NCBI GenBank assembly: GCA_015179045.1
Contig: WHUZ01000317.1
Location: 1 to 12,384 of the forward strand
Length of the DNA stretch: 12,384 nt
From: Kalaharituber pfeilii
Taxonomy: Eukaryota; Ascomycota; Pezizomycetes; Pezizales; Pezizaceae
Reading direction: 5' to 3'
The notes under the pieces were generated by a model. It was not told where the DNA came from. It did not search any database and saw only the letters and a program-made list of their open reading frames with translations. A program made the position numbers and the translations under genes. Each line of letters begins with the position of its first letter. Position 1 is the stretch's first letter. This document shows positions 1-6,852 of the stretch, piece by piece.

Positions 1-10
1 AAAACCTTAA

Positions 11-265
11 ACAGAGATAGTTTGTCCTTTCCTAGAATTATTACTAGTAGAAATAGACATAGACTGAAAAGAGGAACTAGAAGTTGAATATATTAAACAG
101 CAATTTATCGACCTTCAGAATCAACTCAGGGCTGACACTAACAAGTATAAGCAATACTATAAAGCATCAAGAAGAAAGGAAGTTTGTACCCTTAGCACTA
201 TGAGCACCACAACACTGGGGTACTGGGGTACAAACTCGATTCCACAACACACTACTCTGGCTTAG
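11..265 (+). pseudogene. Broken coiled-coil-like reading frame, possible gag fragment
   Basis: One frame runs from 11 to the TAG at 263 with a single internal stop (TGA at 65, explainable as CGA changed to TGA). The first half is rich in Glu, Lys, Gln, Leu and Ile (for example KEELEVEYIKQQ) and looks like an amphipathic helix or coiled coil. The second half turns Ser/Thr rich. The style resembles the coiled-coil N-terminus of the gag relic at 5266-5640, but I could not align the two. There is no start codon with good context and the left end may lie outside the window. I do not recognise a family. It could equally be a chance open stretch. Confidence 0.3.
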
Positions 266-300
266 CATATTACAAATCCATGAGATCGCACTACTACATC

Positions 301-690
301 CCTAACGTACAGGGTGCACTCTACTAAATGACTCCTCAGGGATGCAGTTGACCCAGTAAGCCTCATTGGTAATGTAGGCAACCTAATAGGCCTCTTCATA
401 ATATTGGCCACCTAGTACATCTCGTTGATAATGCAAGTCACTTAGTGAGTTTTGTTAGTAACGCATGTAACTTAGTAGATATCATTAGGTATACTGTTGA
501 CATGTTTGGATTTGTTGAGGACGCACATAACCTAGTAGATGTCGTTGAGCATACTGTTGACATGATTGGGCTCATTGGAGACGCACAGAACCTGGTGGAT
601 GTCATTGAGCATGCTGTTAATATGATTGGGCTTATTGGAAATGCAATTTCCTCTAGGGCCTCGTTGGGGGTGCACTGTAATAGTAGTACT
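301..690. repeat. 30-bp tandem repeat with 60-bp higher-order unit
   Basis: Successive 30-bp blocks from about 301 align without indels, and blocks starting at 361, 421, 481, 541 and 601 show a 60-bp alternation. The copies at 481-540 and 541-600 agree at most positions. A shared core resembles GACGCACAGAACCTGGTGGA in one half-unit and GAGCATACTGTTGACATGAT in the other. On the plus strand a frame from 445 to 885 reads through the array as imperfect 10-residue blocks such as LIGDAQNLVD and VIEHAVNMIG. It has no convincing start and runs on into unrelated repeat sequence, so I treat it as a minisatellite rather than a gene. The copies diverge mostly at both edges. Confidence 0.8.
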
Positions 691-879
691 ACATTGTCAA
701 CTCTGTATACATATCCTCATATGTTCTCAATTCAGTATATATTAAATTATTTATACATTTCTAGCTATCATGATATATACAGGCGCCCTTTTATGACCTC
801 TCCATATCCTACCACTCCATTGTATCGTCGTACCTTTTCATCAACACTCTATGCCATACCGCTCTACCGCATTCCTGTA
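691..879. other. Repeat transition zone, no gene seen
   Basis: This stretch links the 30-bp array to the ~57-bp array. Short motifs such as CATATCCT recur and the end (CATTCCTGTAGATTGAG) already looks like the next repeat. The open frame through it is only a continuation of the frame across the 30-bp array. I see no other feature. Confidence 0.4.
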
Positions 880-1800
880 GATTGAGCCTTTCATGCCACA
901 TCAAGCGCCACAGAGGAAGAGCTGCTATATCTGCTAAATTGAACTTATCCGCTTATTCTCGTGCCATTATAAGGGCCTCACAGTACTAGTAGCTAACAGA
1001 TTGAGCTTATATCTATGCATCCTGTGACATTAAAAGAGATCTAACATACCTGTGAAATTGACCTCATTCTACCATTATGGTGTTATCAATTAGGCTCTAT
1101 AGTACATGTTAAATTCAGCTTACATTCACATATCCCATAAAGTTGAAAGGGACCCACCACATGTCTGAAATTGTACTTATCATGCCATTTTCATACTATC
1201 CAAAGGGCTCTATAGTATATATTAGATGCAGTTCATGTTCACATATCTCATGATATTGAAAGGGACCCACCATACCTGTGTACTGAGCTCTTATTGCCAT
1301 ACCTTTATATCCCGCGACATTGAAAGGGACTAGCCATACCTATGACATTGACCTCATTCTGCCATTCTCATGTTGTCGATTTGTCCCTATAGTACGTGTC
1401 AGATTCAACTCATATTCATACATCTCGACATTAACAAGAACTCACCATACCTATAAATTGAGCTGATTTTGCAATATCTTATGCTAGTGGAAGGGCCCTC
1501 TGGTCTTGTATTAATCTCATGCTGCCATATATTACGCCGTAGATGAAGGCCTATTATATCTGTGAAATTGAACTCTTCCTGCTATTCTCGTACTGTCGAA
1601 AGGGCCCTGCCATACGTATCAATGTCAGTTTGAGCTCCTGCTTACAAATCTTGTAACTCTGAAAGGTACCCGCCATACCTGTAAATCCAGCTCATGTTAT
1701 CACATCTCATACCGGGCCCTGCGGTACCTGTGAAGTTAAGCTCATGTTCAAAAATCTTGTAGCATCGAAAGGGGCCTGCCATACTAGTTAATAGAGCTCA
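880..1800. repeat. Degenerate ~57-bp tandem repeat, about 16 copies
   Basis: A recurring unit contains AAATTGAGCTCATTCTGCCA, then a CTCATG-like word, then GAAAGGGACCTGCCATACCT. The AAATTG-like anchor recurs near 935, 997, 1055, 1111, 1167, 1224, 1281, 1345, 1401 and 1455, spaced 54-64 bp and mostly 56-58. Copies seem to alternate between a form ending CTCTATAGTAC and a form ending GGGACCCACCATAC, which suggests a two-unit higher order. Divergence is high and includes indels. All frames are closed within a few units, so there is no sign of coding use. Confidence 0.75.
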
Positions 1801-1890
1801 TTGTGCATGTATTTCATGCTATCGAGTGATACCTATTAACATATGTGAGTAAGTTATACAATATGTGAGTAGGTTGTATGAAGAATGAAG

Positions 1891-1994
1891 AAGATGAAGC
1901 AGGACAAACAAGTACAAAGAAGAACGATGAAGTACAAAGAAGCACGAAGAAGCATAAAGAAGGACGACAAAGTATGAAGAAGGACGAACAAGCA
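1891..1994. repeat. 10-bp tandem repeat, purine-rich, ~10 copies
   Basis: Ten-base blocks starting at 1901, 1911, 1921 and so on to 1991 stay in perfect phase with consensus AGNACRAAGA. Examples are AGTACAAAGA at 1911 and 1931, and AGCACGAAGA at 1941. The plus strand is strongly purine rich. Substitutions are frequent but I see no indel across about 100 bp. The unit is not a multiple of three, so a coding role is unlikely; the minus-strand open frame here (1814-2002) is a by-product of the low-complexity pyrimidine strand. Confidence 0.8.
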
Positions 1995-2007
1995 CTTTCC
2001 ATAAAAA

Positions 2008-2167
2008 TTGACTCTTAAATGGACTCCTGAATTGACTCCTGAATTGACTCTAAAATTAACTCCTGAATGGACTCCTGAATTGACTCTAGAATTGAGCTCT
2101 GAATTAACTCCTGAATTGAGTCCTCAATTGACTCCAGAATTGAGCCCTGAATTGACTCCTGAATTCA
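2008..2167. repeat. 12-bp tandem repeat, (Leu-Thr-Pro-Glu)-like on plus strand
   Basis: About 13 copies of a 12-bp unit near ACTCCTGAATTG run from 2008 to 2167 with no indel. In one plus-strand frame each unit reads as a tetrapeptide close to L-T-P-E, with variants L-S-P-E and W-T-P-E. The frame has no ATG at its left end, since it would begin from TTG, and it ends shortly after the repeat at 2206-2208. The conserved three-base phase hints at a coding ancestor or simply at slippage of a 12-mer; the sequence cannot separate these. Confidence 0.8.
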
Positions 2168-2338
2168 ATGTGCAAGTAGGGGCAATTCTTACAATGTTAA
2201 TACACTAGCTGGAACTAGATTGATTAGCAACTCATACTATGCTTAGTGTAGTTGTATCATGCTATTGTGGTAGTCTAGTTGCTATTGCAAGCTATCCTAG
2301 CCAGCTTATGGGATTATAACGGGCAGCTGAAATGGCCA

Positions 2339-2600
2339 GAGTGACCTTATTAGTACTGAATTTAGCAACCTATCCGACACCCAACAGAGGCTCAAGCGAC
2401 CTGACTAGCACTCAATTCAGTAACTCATGAGAGACCTAAGGGACCTGCCCGAAAGCTTAAGCTAAAATGGCTTGAGTGACCTTATCAGTACCAAATTTAG
2501 CAATCTATACAAGACCCAATGGGAGCCTAAGCGACCTCCATAGCACTCAATTTAGTAACCCAATGGAGAGCCCAAGCAACCTAGAAGTGAGCCAGTACGT
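2339..2600. repeat. ~135-bp direct duplication with internal half-repeats
   Basis: The block starting GAGTGACCTTATTAGTACTG at 2339 recurs as GAGTGACCTTATCAGTACCA at 2474, a spacing of 135 bp, and the similarity continues to about 2600 (words such as TTTAGCAA, CAAGCGACC, TAGCACTCAATT). Within each copy a shorter half-unit recurs, for instance GCGACCTGACTAGCACTCAA about 55 bp after the GTGACC start. Most differences between the two copies look like transitions. An open frame at 2476-2658 lies inside and is not credible as a gene. 2168-2338 on the left and 2601-2740 on the right show nothing clear. Confidence 0.7.
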
Positions 2601-2740
2601 AGTAGACTCTATCTCTTTTCAACACTATAAACTTGATTCCAATTTCGTAATGTACTAACTAGGGCAGTTTAGGTATACTACAATATTGCCTAATCAGGTT
2701 AATGGACTATCTTAGGTACATATATGAGATATAAAATTGT

Positions 2741-3066
2741 AGAATACATTAAGCATGTTAAGCACATTAAGCATGTTGAGAGATGTTGAGTATGCACATC
2801 AGATGTAAGGCATATTAAGTACATTAAGTATGTTGAGCACATTGAGTGCGCACACAAAATATTGAATATATTGAGTGCATACAAGCATAGTGAGCATATT
2901 GAGTATGTTGAGCATATTAAGTATGTTAAGTACTCGTATGAGATGAGAGCATATTGGGTACATTGAGTATATTGAGCATGTTAAGCATGTTGAGTATGTT
3001 GAGTGTACATATAAGATGTAGAGTATATTAGGCATATTGAGCATGTTGAGCATATTGAGCATACAC
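2741..3066. repeat. 9-bp minisatellite (AGCATGTTG-like), left part
   Basis: Runs of a 9-bp unit (AGCATGTTG, AGCATATTG, AGTATGTTA and similar) are broken at intervals by a longer motif near GTACACATGAGATG, giving a higher-order pattern. Both minus-strand open frames here (2699-2884 and 2799-3119) only translate the array as Met-Leu-Asn-type tripeptides and are not genes. The array stops abruptly at 3066 and resumes at 4698, because a 1631-bp sequence has been inserted. Confidence 0.85.
3053..3066. repeat. Left target-site duplication of the 3067-4697 insertion
   Basis: TATTGAGCATACAC here matches TATTGAGTATACAC at 4698-4711 with one C/T difference. Part of this word occurs in the surrounding 9-bp array, so the effective evidence is the extension into ATACAC and the fact that the array continues correctly only after the right-hand copy. 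Confidence 0.65.
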
Positions 3067-3149
3067 CGTGTGACTGACAATAACCACCTCAGGATGAGCA
3101 TTTGGAAGCGACTCCACAACTACAACATCTCCTCTATTGAAATCTATAT

Positions 3150-3186
3150 AGATCGAAAGTACTCAGCAAGCTGAGTCTTTTGATCT
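3150..3186. repeat. Near-perfect hairpin, 17-18 bp arms
   Basis: The left arm AGATCGAAAGTACTCAGC (3150-3167) pairs with the right arm GCTGAGTCTTTTGATCT (3170-3186) across a 2-base loop, with one G/A mismatch and one bulged T. It lies 83 bp inside the left end of the retroposed insertion. There is no T tract suited to a polymerase III terminator directly after it. Its role is unknown; it could be a structured 5' leader of the mobile RNA or the scar of a small inverted duplication. Confidence 0.55.
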
Positions 3187-3537
3187 AATTCTTATTCTCA
3201 AATACCTGACAGTATAAAATTCCCCTGCGAGGCGAAATCTCGAAGATCCTTTAGCTCACCACCACCGTTGCCAGCACATTACCGTACCCCTATTATGCTA
3301 AGACTATGAGGCTCAGCGCCAACGAGAGTGCCGTTATGGCATTCTTAGAGAAGAACAATGAAGGACTGGAAAAGAGAGTATTTCTGTACTTTGTGTGTAT
3401 AGATTCTAAAAAGCAGGAGTTCCATTCTTTCTATGGGAATGTAGATGATGAGAAACCTCACTGAGAAGGAGAATATTTCTAGCATCCAAGCAAGGGATTG
3501 GGGTTCAGCCCAATCACAGTGGAGCTAGTGAGTCTAG

Positions 3538-3617
3538 CACCACCACTACCACCACTACCATCACCACTGCTGCCACTACCACCACTACCACTGCCACTAC
3601 CACTACTATTACCACCC
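3538..3617. repeat. CCA/CTA trinucleotide simple repeat
   Basis: About 26 triplets of the ACC, ACT and ATC type follow one another almost without interruption, ending at TATTACCACCC. They read as poly-Thr, Pro/Leu or His-type runs depending on frame. A smaller related patch, GGACCACCACCAGCACCACC, lies near 4057-4077. Confidence 0.85.
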
Positions 3618-3666
3618 ATCTCCTCTCAGACTAGGAAGAGAAAGGGGAAGACTCCTACTCCGGATC

Positions 3667-3684
3667 TTTTTTTTTTTTTTTTTT
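3667..3684. repeat. T18 homopolymer
   Basis: Eighteen T residues in a row lie between GGATC and ATTTCATT. On the minus strand it would be an A tail, so a small minus-strand retroposed piece ending here is possible, but I found no flanking duplication to support that. Simple replication slippage is the plain explanation. Confidence 0.8.
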
Positions 3685-3905
3685 ATTTCATTACTTGCAT
3701 ACCATCCTACGAACTATGGTGAGGGTTTATTTGAATAGAAAAGAAACTAACTAAGTTTAAGTATATAGAGCCCATGGTTCGGCATGTGTTGTAAGAATGC
3801 GACCAGCATTCTGTCTTATCTCCTTCCTCTTTCCTTCTTGTACTGGTTCACCTTGAGCCATCTCCCTTCAAGTCATATCTTGTCAATGTCTTATGGATCT
3901 TCTAA

Positions 3906-4178
3906 GTATACCATGATGGAGCTTGTCTTCTTGCCCTCTCTGACAAGTATGTCTTTTTTCCGACTGCTCTGGATCAACTATATGAAATCAAGCGCCAACT
4001 TAGCAGTAAGAAGGCTAAGAAGATTGTATCTTCATTGAGAGTACTACCCATGTCGGGACCACCACCAGCACCACCATCACTGAAGGCAAAGCTATCACTA
4101 TCCATACCTATGCCACTACTGCCTACATTCTCCACGTATACAAAGGGCAAAGGAAGATCTCCAAAGTGCAAAAGATGA
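3906..4178 (+). pseudogene. Basic, Pro-rich open fragment in the retroposed insertion
   Basis: This frame is open for about 90 codons up to TGA at 4176 and is in the same frame as the 3255-3722 fragment. It contains a lysine-rich stretch (EIKRQLSSKKAKKIV), then Pro/Ser-rich sequence, and ends in a basic Lys/Arg cluster. The composition suits a retrotransposon ORF1 or gag linker but is not diagnostic. The two open frames on either strand here (3784-4038 plus, 3974-4171 minus) look less protein-like. No start codon is convincing. Confidence 0.3.
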
Positions 4179-4596
4179 TTCCTGAACCAGAAAGAGACTT
4201 TCTAATGCCATCTGGCCACCCAGAAGGGCCATACTGCCACCCCTCTACCAACCAACTCCGAAGCCACTACCAAGAGTAAATCCAGCCTTTATAATATACA
4301 GGATTGCTTTTCAGAAGGACCTAGGGGAGGTCGAACACTAGTTGGAAGCTGTAAATAAGGAATTGGGGAAGATAGTTGAGATTTACTGGCTGAGGAGGAG
4401 GCCTATACTGGAGGAGGAAGGGAAAAAGACAAGTTCAGTGGTAGTGTACCTAGAAAAAGACATGAATGTTGAGAAGGTAAGAATCAGTGGATGTTGACAC
4501 TGTTCAGTCTGGTATGACTCGGAAAGGGGATGGAAGTAGGAGATACTGAGTACTACCCATATCATAGAGGAGCTCGCGGTGAATAAATGTATTTAG
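4141..4596 (+). pseudogene. ORF1-like fragment of a fungal LINE (Tad-type), broken
   Basis: The frame starting near 4141 has internal stops at 4183, 4339, 4495 and 4537 and ends at TAG 4594. After a Pro-rich start (near 4225-4280) comes a compact alpha/beta-looking part with LGEVEH, NKELGKI, YWLRRRP, then the best motif, KKTSSVVVYLEKD, followed by VEKVRISG and a Trp/Tyr-rich end (SVWYDSERGWK). From memory of the family, ORF1 proteins of Tad-like LINEs have a Trp-Leu, Lys-x-x-Ser-Ser-hydrophobic strand, then a Gly-rich turn and an aromatic-Asp-Arg-Gly end just before CCHC knuckles. The knuckles are absent here; sequence passes into a tail and A11 instead. The assignment rests on motif resemblance only. 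Confidence 0.4.
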
Positions 4597-4686
4597 GAAT
4601 ACGAGATTTGTTGTAGTTGTTGCTATTGTTTTTACTTTCATTAATAAAACACTCGCCATAGCCTATTGGGTGGCATGTGAGTATTG

Positions 4687-4697
4687 AAAAAAAAAAA
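4687..4697 (+). other. A11 tail of the retroposed insertion
   Basis: Eleven A residues end the inserted block directly before the right-hand target duplication. AATAAAA at about 4641-4650 lies some 40 bp upstream and could be its polyadenylation signal. Confidence 0.6.
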
Positions 4698-4870
4698 TAT
4701 TGAGTATACACATGAAATATGGAACATATTAAGTACACATGAACATAGTGAGCATGTTGAGCATGTTAAGCACGTTGAGTGCTCATATGAGATTGAGGGC
4801 ATATTGGGCATATTGAGCATATTAAGTATATATACATGAGATGTGCATATGAAATGAAAGATATTATGAG
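4698..4870. repeat. 9-bp minisatellite, right part
   Basis: The array resumes with the second copy of the target duplication (4698-4711) and the same higher-order form: runs of AGCATGTTG-type units separated by a motif near GTACACATGAACATAGTGAG. It fades out by about 4870. The first element after the junction, GTATACACATGAAATATGG, fits the long spacer motif of the left part, so the two halves were once one array. Confidence 0.8.
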
Positions 4871-5265
4871 TATGTTGACCACATTCTGATGCCAGTGGCA
4901 GTATTACTTATGTTATGGGTACAATGGAGGACTTGAGCATGTTGTGACACTGGCAGCAGGATTACTTGCATTGTGTATACTGAGGGTATAAACTAGGTTT
5001 TGTAATACTAGGGGTGCACTAAGATAAAAAGCCGATTTCATAAGGTGCAAGAGTGGTAAAGAAATAAGGCCAGAAATGTACAGAGCATGACTGTTGCGAG
5101 GTGATGAGGTCAGATATGCATGGAATGGATAAGATACTCAGGGCGTAAACTGTGCATTGTGATGCTGGGTACCGTGTTGTAGCACGACCTATTTTTTACT
5201 GATAAGTACAAATCTAAACTAATATCTAAGCTTATAAAACTAAGCTTTAAAAATAGTTAATTAAG
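4871..5265. other. Intergenic, weak 55-bp duplication, nothing else seen
   Basis: A short imperfect direct repeat is visible: TGGCAGTATTACTTATGTTA near 4896 and TGGCAGCAGGATTACTTGCA near 4951. The rest shows no open frame of note, no RNA gene and no LTR end. Base composition changes to strongly AT-rich at about 5190-5210, which I take as the outer edge of the RIP-affected mobile DNA, but no left LTR of element A is recognisable. Confidence 0.4.
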
Positions 5266-6074
5266 GAAAAAGCTAAATATAAAGCCATAGTTCTAGCAGT
5301 AGTAAAGAATTATTGACTTGAAATAGAGACTACTAAATTTAAGTAGGAAGCAGAAATAAAGGAGAAGGTACAGAACCTAAAAAAAAAATATACTAAGAAT
5401 CTGAATACTACTATTATTAAGTCCTTAGATAAGAAAAGATTAATAGTTACAGCCTTGGAGTCTCAATTACAGAATACTAAAATTCTCTTTAATAAAGAAG
5501 AGACTAAGAAAAGAGAGCTAGAAGAAAAAATCACAGCCCAAGAAGGTATTAGTAAAGCCAGTTAAGGACAAATAATAGTCTTGGAAGCAGAAAATTATCT
5601 CCCTCAAGTACCAGAATAAGAAACTATAAAATAAAGTAGTAGCCCTTGAGGTCACACTCTCCCCATCTCGACTACTAACTAGGATATTATCTTCAGTATA
5701 AACTACTATAACTATCATCCTTTTCCATCTGACTAGCACCATCCTAAAGTAATAGACTTAGTATACCTTTGAAAGTACCACCAAACCTTTGTTGAAGAAG
5801 ATATTAAAATTCTGTATGCATCTCAATCTCTAAGAAAGTAGCAGAATAGTATAGCTAAAACAAACATATATATATAGGTTCAGAGGCTTAGAAAGATACC
5901 ATATTAGAGAAATAGATAGACAATTTAGTAGAAGAAATAGGAATCTATATGCAAGAGCAGCAAATATGAGATAAATTTGATACCTATATACAGAAGGGCA
6001 AAATCATAGACTATATCAATACAAAAAACAAAATAAACTACCTTACTAATTATAATGATAAAATGTTCAAAAAC
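5266..6074 (+). pseudogene. gag: Element A gag, 5' part (coiled coil plus gag core)
   Basis: From 5266 one frame carries a long Lys/Glu/Leu/Ile/Gln-rich helix region (up to about 5640) with stops at 5314, 5344, 5563, 5617, 5632 and 5647. It includes heptad-like stretches such as KKRELEEKITAQE, so a coiled coil is likely. A frame change near 5870-5880 leads into a second frame (5880-6074) holding EEIGIYMQEQQ and DKFDTYIQKGKIIDYI, which has the look of the Retrotrans_gag capsid domain (helical, aromatic, with a loading-type DYI segment). Gag forms the particle that packages the element RNA. The gene is dead: many stops, a frameshift and the nested insertion at 6075. It continues at 7298. The natural start codon is not identifiable. 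Confidence 0.6.
6070..6074. repeat. Target-site duplication of B1, left copy (AAAAC)
   Basis: AAAAC lies directly before the TGTTAC LTR start and recurs directly after the GTAACA end at 7293-7297. Five bases is the usual duplication length for Ty3/gypsy integrases. Confidence 0.85.
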
Positions 6075-6513
6075 TGTTACGGCTAAGGTGGAAACTTGCC
6101 TACCACTGTGGCAAGGGGCAAGGGTTCCACTACTAATTAGCTGCCACGGCTAAAGGTGAAGACTTACCCGCCAAGGGGAAAACGCTGACCCTGTAATCGA
6201 ACATAAGACCAACGCTGATTGACCGGACTGATCACCCATTAGGCTTGGCTGTTGATTCTCGCATCGTTTCGATAGGGCAGTACTACGGAAGGGTGTGTCA
6301 TCCGGAATGCAGCTTGATGCATACACTCGAATTACGGAAGCTTTATTTATATACGCACATGCATTAGTACATTCGTTATCTTTGTCCCGTACTATTTTTG
6401 CATGTTTTCGTTACGTGTGCCTATTACTACCGGTATTGGCATTGATAAAGAATCGCCGCGTTGCCAGCCAATTATTCATTTGTTGACCCCTCATGTATGG
6501 CCGTGCTGAAGTC

Positions 6514-6520
6514 TATATAA
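6514..6520 (+). promoter_or_regulatory. LTR TATA box (TATATAA), B1
   Basis: TATATAA in the context GTCTATATAAGC. The same word is kept in the mutated LTR at 9010-9016, at the identical distance (439 bp) from the LTR start, so it marks the core promoter of the family. Transcription should begin roughly 25-50 bp downstream. Confidence 0.7.
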
Positions 6521-6561
6521 GCGCCGGCTGGCGATAGCATAGTTAGAAGAATCAAGACACA

Positions 6562-6569
6562 AGCGGTGT
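6562..6569 (+). promoter_or_regulatory. Candidate self-priming segment in R (AGCGGTGT)
   Basis: AGCGGTGT here, about 42-49 bp after the TATA box, is the exact reverse complement of ACACCGCT at 6816-6823, just 2 bp beyond the LTR end. In Tf1/sushi-type elements the 5' end of the RNA folds back on such a site to prime minus-strand DNA. This is an inference from 8 bp of complementarity in the expected place. Confidence 0.4.
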
Positions 6570-6815
6570 TCTAAGTTCTCCATAAACTCTGAACCTATCG
6601 TTCCATCATTACGCCCATGAATCGCTCCGCTCCGCTACGTGCCCCCTGCCGAGTAGCTGCCCTTCCAGTCCGCTGTATACACCTCTGTAGCTATTCCGAC
6701 CCGCCGTATTCATACTTCCGGGATGACACCGGCACTGCCGTTTTCCCCACCGTAGCCGTAACATCCGGTGCCTTTCAGCACCCATCGGAGCCAAGCCCCT
6801 CACGCCCGTAACATT

Positions 6816-6823
6816 ACACCGCT
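6816..6823 (+). promoter_or_regulatory. Candidate primer-binding site (ACACCGCT), self-primed type
   Basis: Complement of 6562-6569, located 2 bp after the 5' LTR. The usual TGG of a tRNA primer-binding site is absent here and in the B2 copy (ACACTACT after 9303), which leaves self-priming as the better idea. Confidence 0.4.
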
Positions 6824-6852
6824 GCTCTTTTACCTACCACCCCGCCTCCACA

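Larger units (their letters stand above)
3255..3722 (+). pseudogene. Degenerate frame in the retroposed insertion, unknown product
   Basis: A single frame stays open except for stops at 3462 (TGA) and 3480 (TAG), both of which a C-to-T change could explain. The first ATG is at 3306. Residues after it look like a short amphipathic helix (AVMAFLEKNNEGLEKRV). Later the frame enters a Pro/Leu run coded by the CCA/CTA simple repeat (3538-3617), then a basic patch (TRKRKGKTPTP), then the T18 tract. An N-terminal helix, a low-complexity linker and a basic stretch would fit a nucleic-acid-binding ORF1-type protein, but I do not recognise a family. The part after about 3660 is probably not coding. Confidence 0.3.
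3067..4697 (+). mobile_element. Retroposed insertion with A11 tail, LINE-like (non-LTR) relic
   Basis: This 1631-bp block interrupts the 9-bp minisatellite. It ends in eleven A residues (4687-4697) and is bounded by a 14-bp near-identical direct repeat. Removing the block and one copy of the repeat restores the array. A 3' oligo-A tail plus a target duplication of variable length is the known mark of target-primed reverse transcription. Inside are three broken plus-strand reading frames (3255-3722, 3906-4178, 4141-4596). The last resembles ORF1 of fungal Tad-type LINEs. No reverse transcriptase motif is visible, so it is either an internally deleted LINE, an ORF1-only derivative, or another transcript moved in trans. 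Confidence 0.6.
6075..6813 (+). repeat. B1 5' LTR (739 bp)
   Basis: Ends are perfect inverted hexamers TGTTAC and GTAACA. The whole length aligns with the LTR at 8571-9303, and its last 145 bp align with 7148-7292. A TATA box sits at 6514-6520, 439 bp from the start, dividing it into U3 and a transcribed R/U5 part. The open frames within it (6295-6486, 6617-6811 and 6609-6803 on the minus strand) are accidents of GC-rich sequence. Directly downstream is TTACACCGCTGC, not the TGG expected of a tRNA-primed binding site. Confidence 0.9.

Noticed and set aside
301..690. Regular 30-bp repeats that might suggest a CRISPR array
   Set aside because: Units are directly adjacent with no unique spacers, copies are degenerate, and the rest of the window is fungal retrotransposon DNA.
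445..885. 146-residue open frame as a small repeat protein
   Set aside because: It only reads through the 30-bp minisatellite and then unrelated sequence; start context is poor and the tail has no protein character.
2799..3119. 106-residue minus-strand open frame with Cys/Met/Leu-rich sequence
   Set aside because: It is the translation of the 9-bp array (repeated Met-Leu-Asn and Cys-Leu-Thr) and runs past the insertion border at 3066.
3667..3684. T18 as the reversed A tail of a minus-strand retroposon
   Set aside because: No matching target duplication or minus-strand coding remnant was found on its flanks; slippage is enough to explain it.
3784..4038. 84-residue hydrophobic plus-strand frame as a membrane protein
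   Set aside because: Hydrophobic runs come from pyrimidine-rich sequence; a neighbouring frame (3906-4178) has better protein character and the region is inside a decayed retroposed insert.
6295..6811. Open frames inside the B1 LTR on both strands
   Set aside because: They fall in U3 and R/U5 of an LTR defined by its ends and target duplication; the homologous frames in B2 are not maintained in a way that suggests coding.
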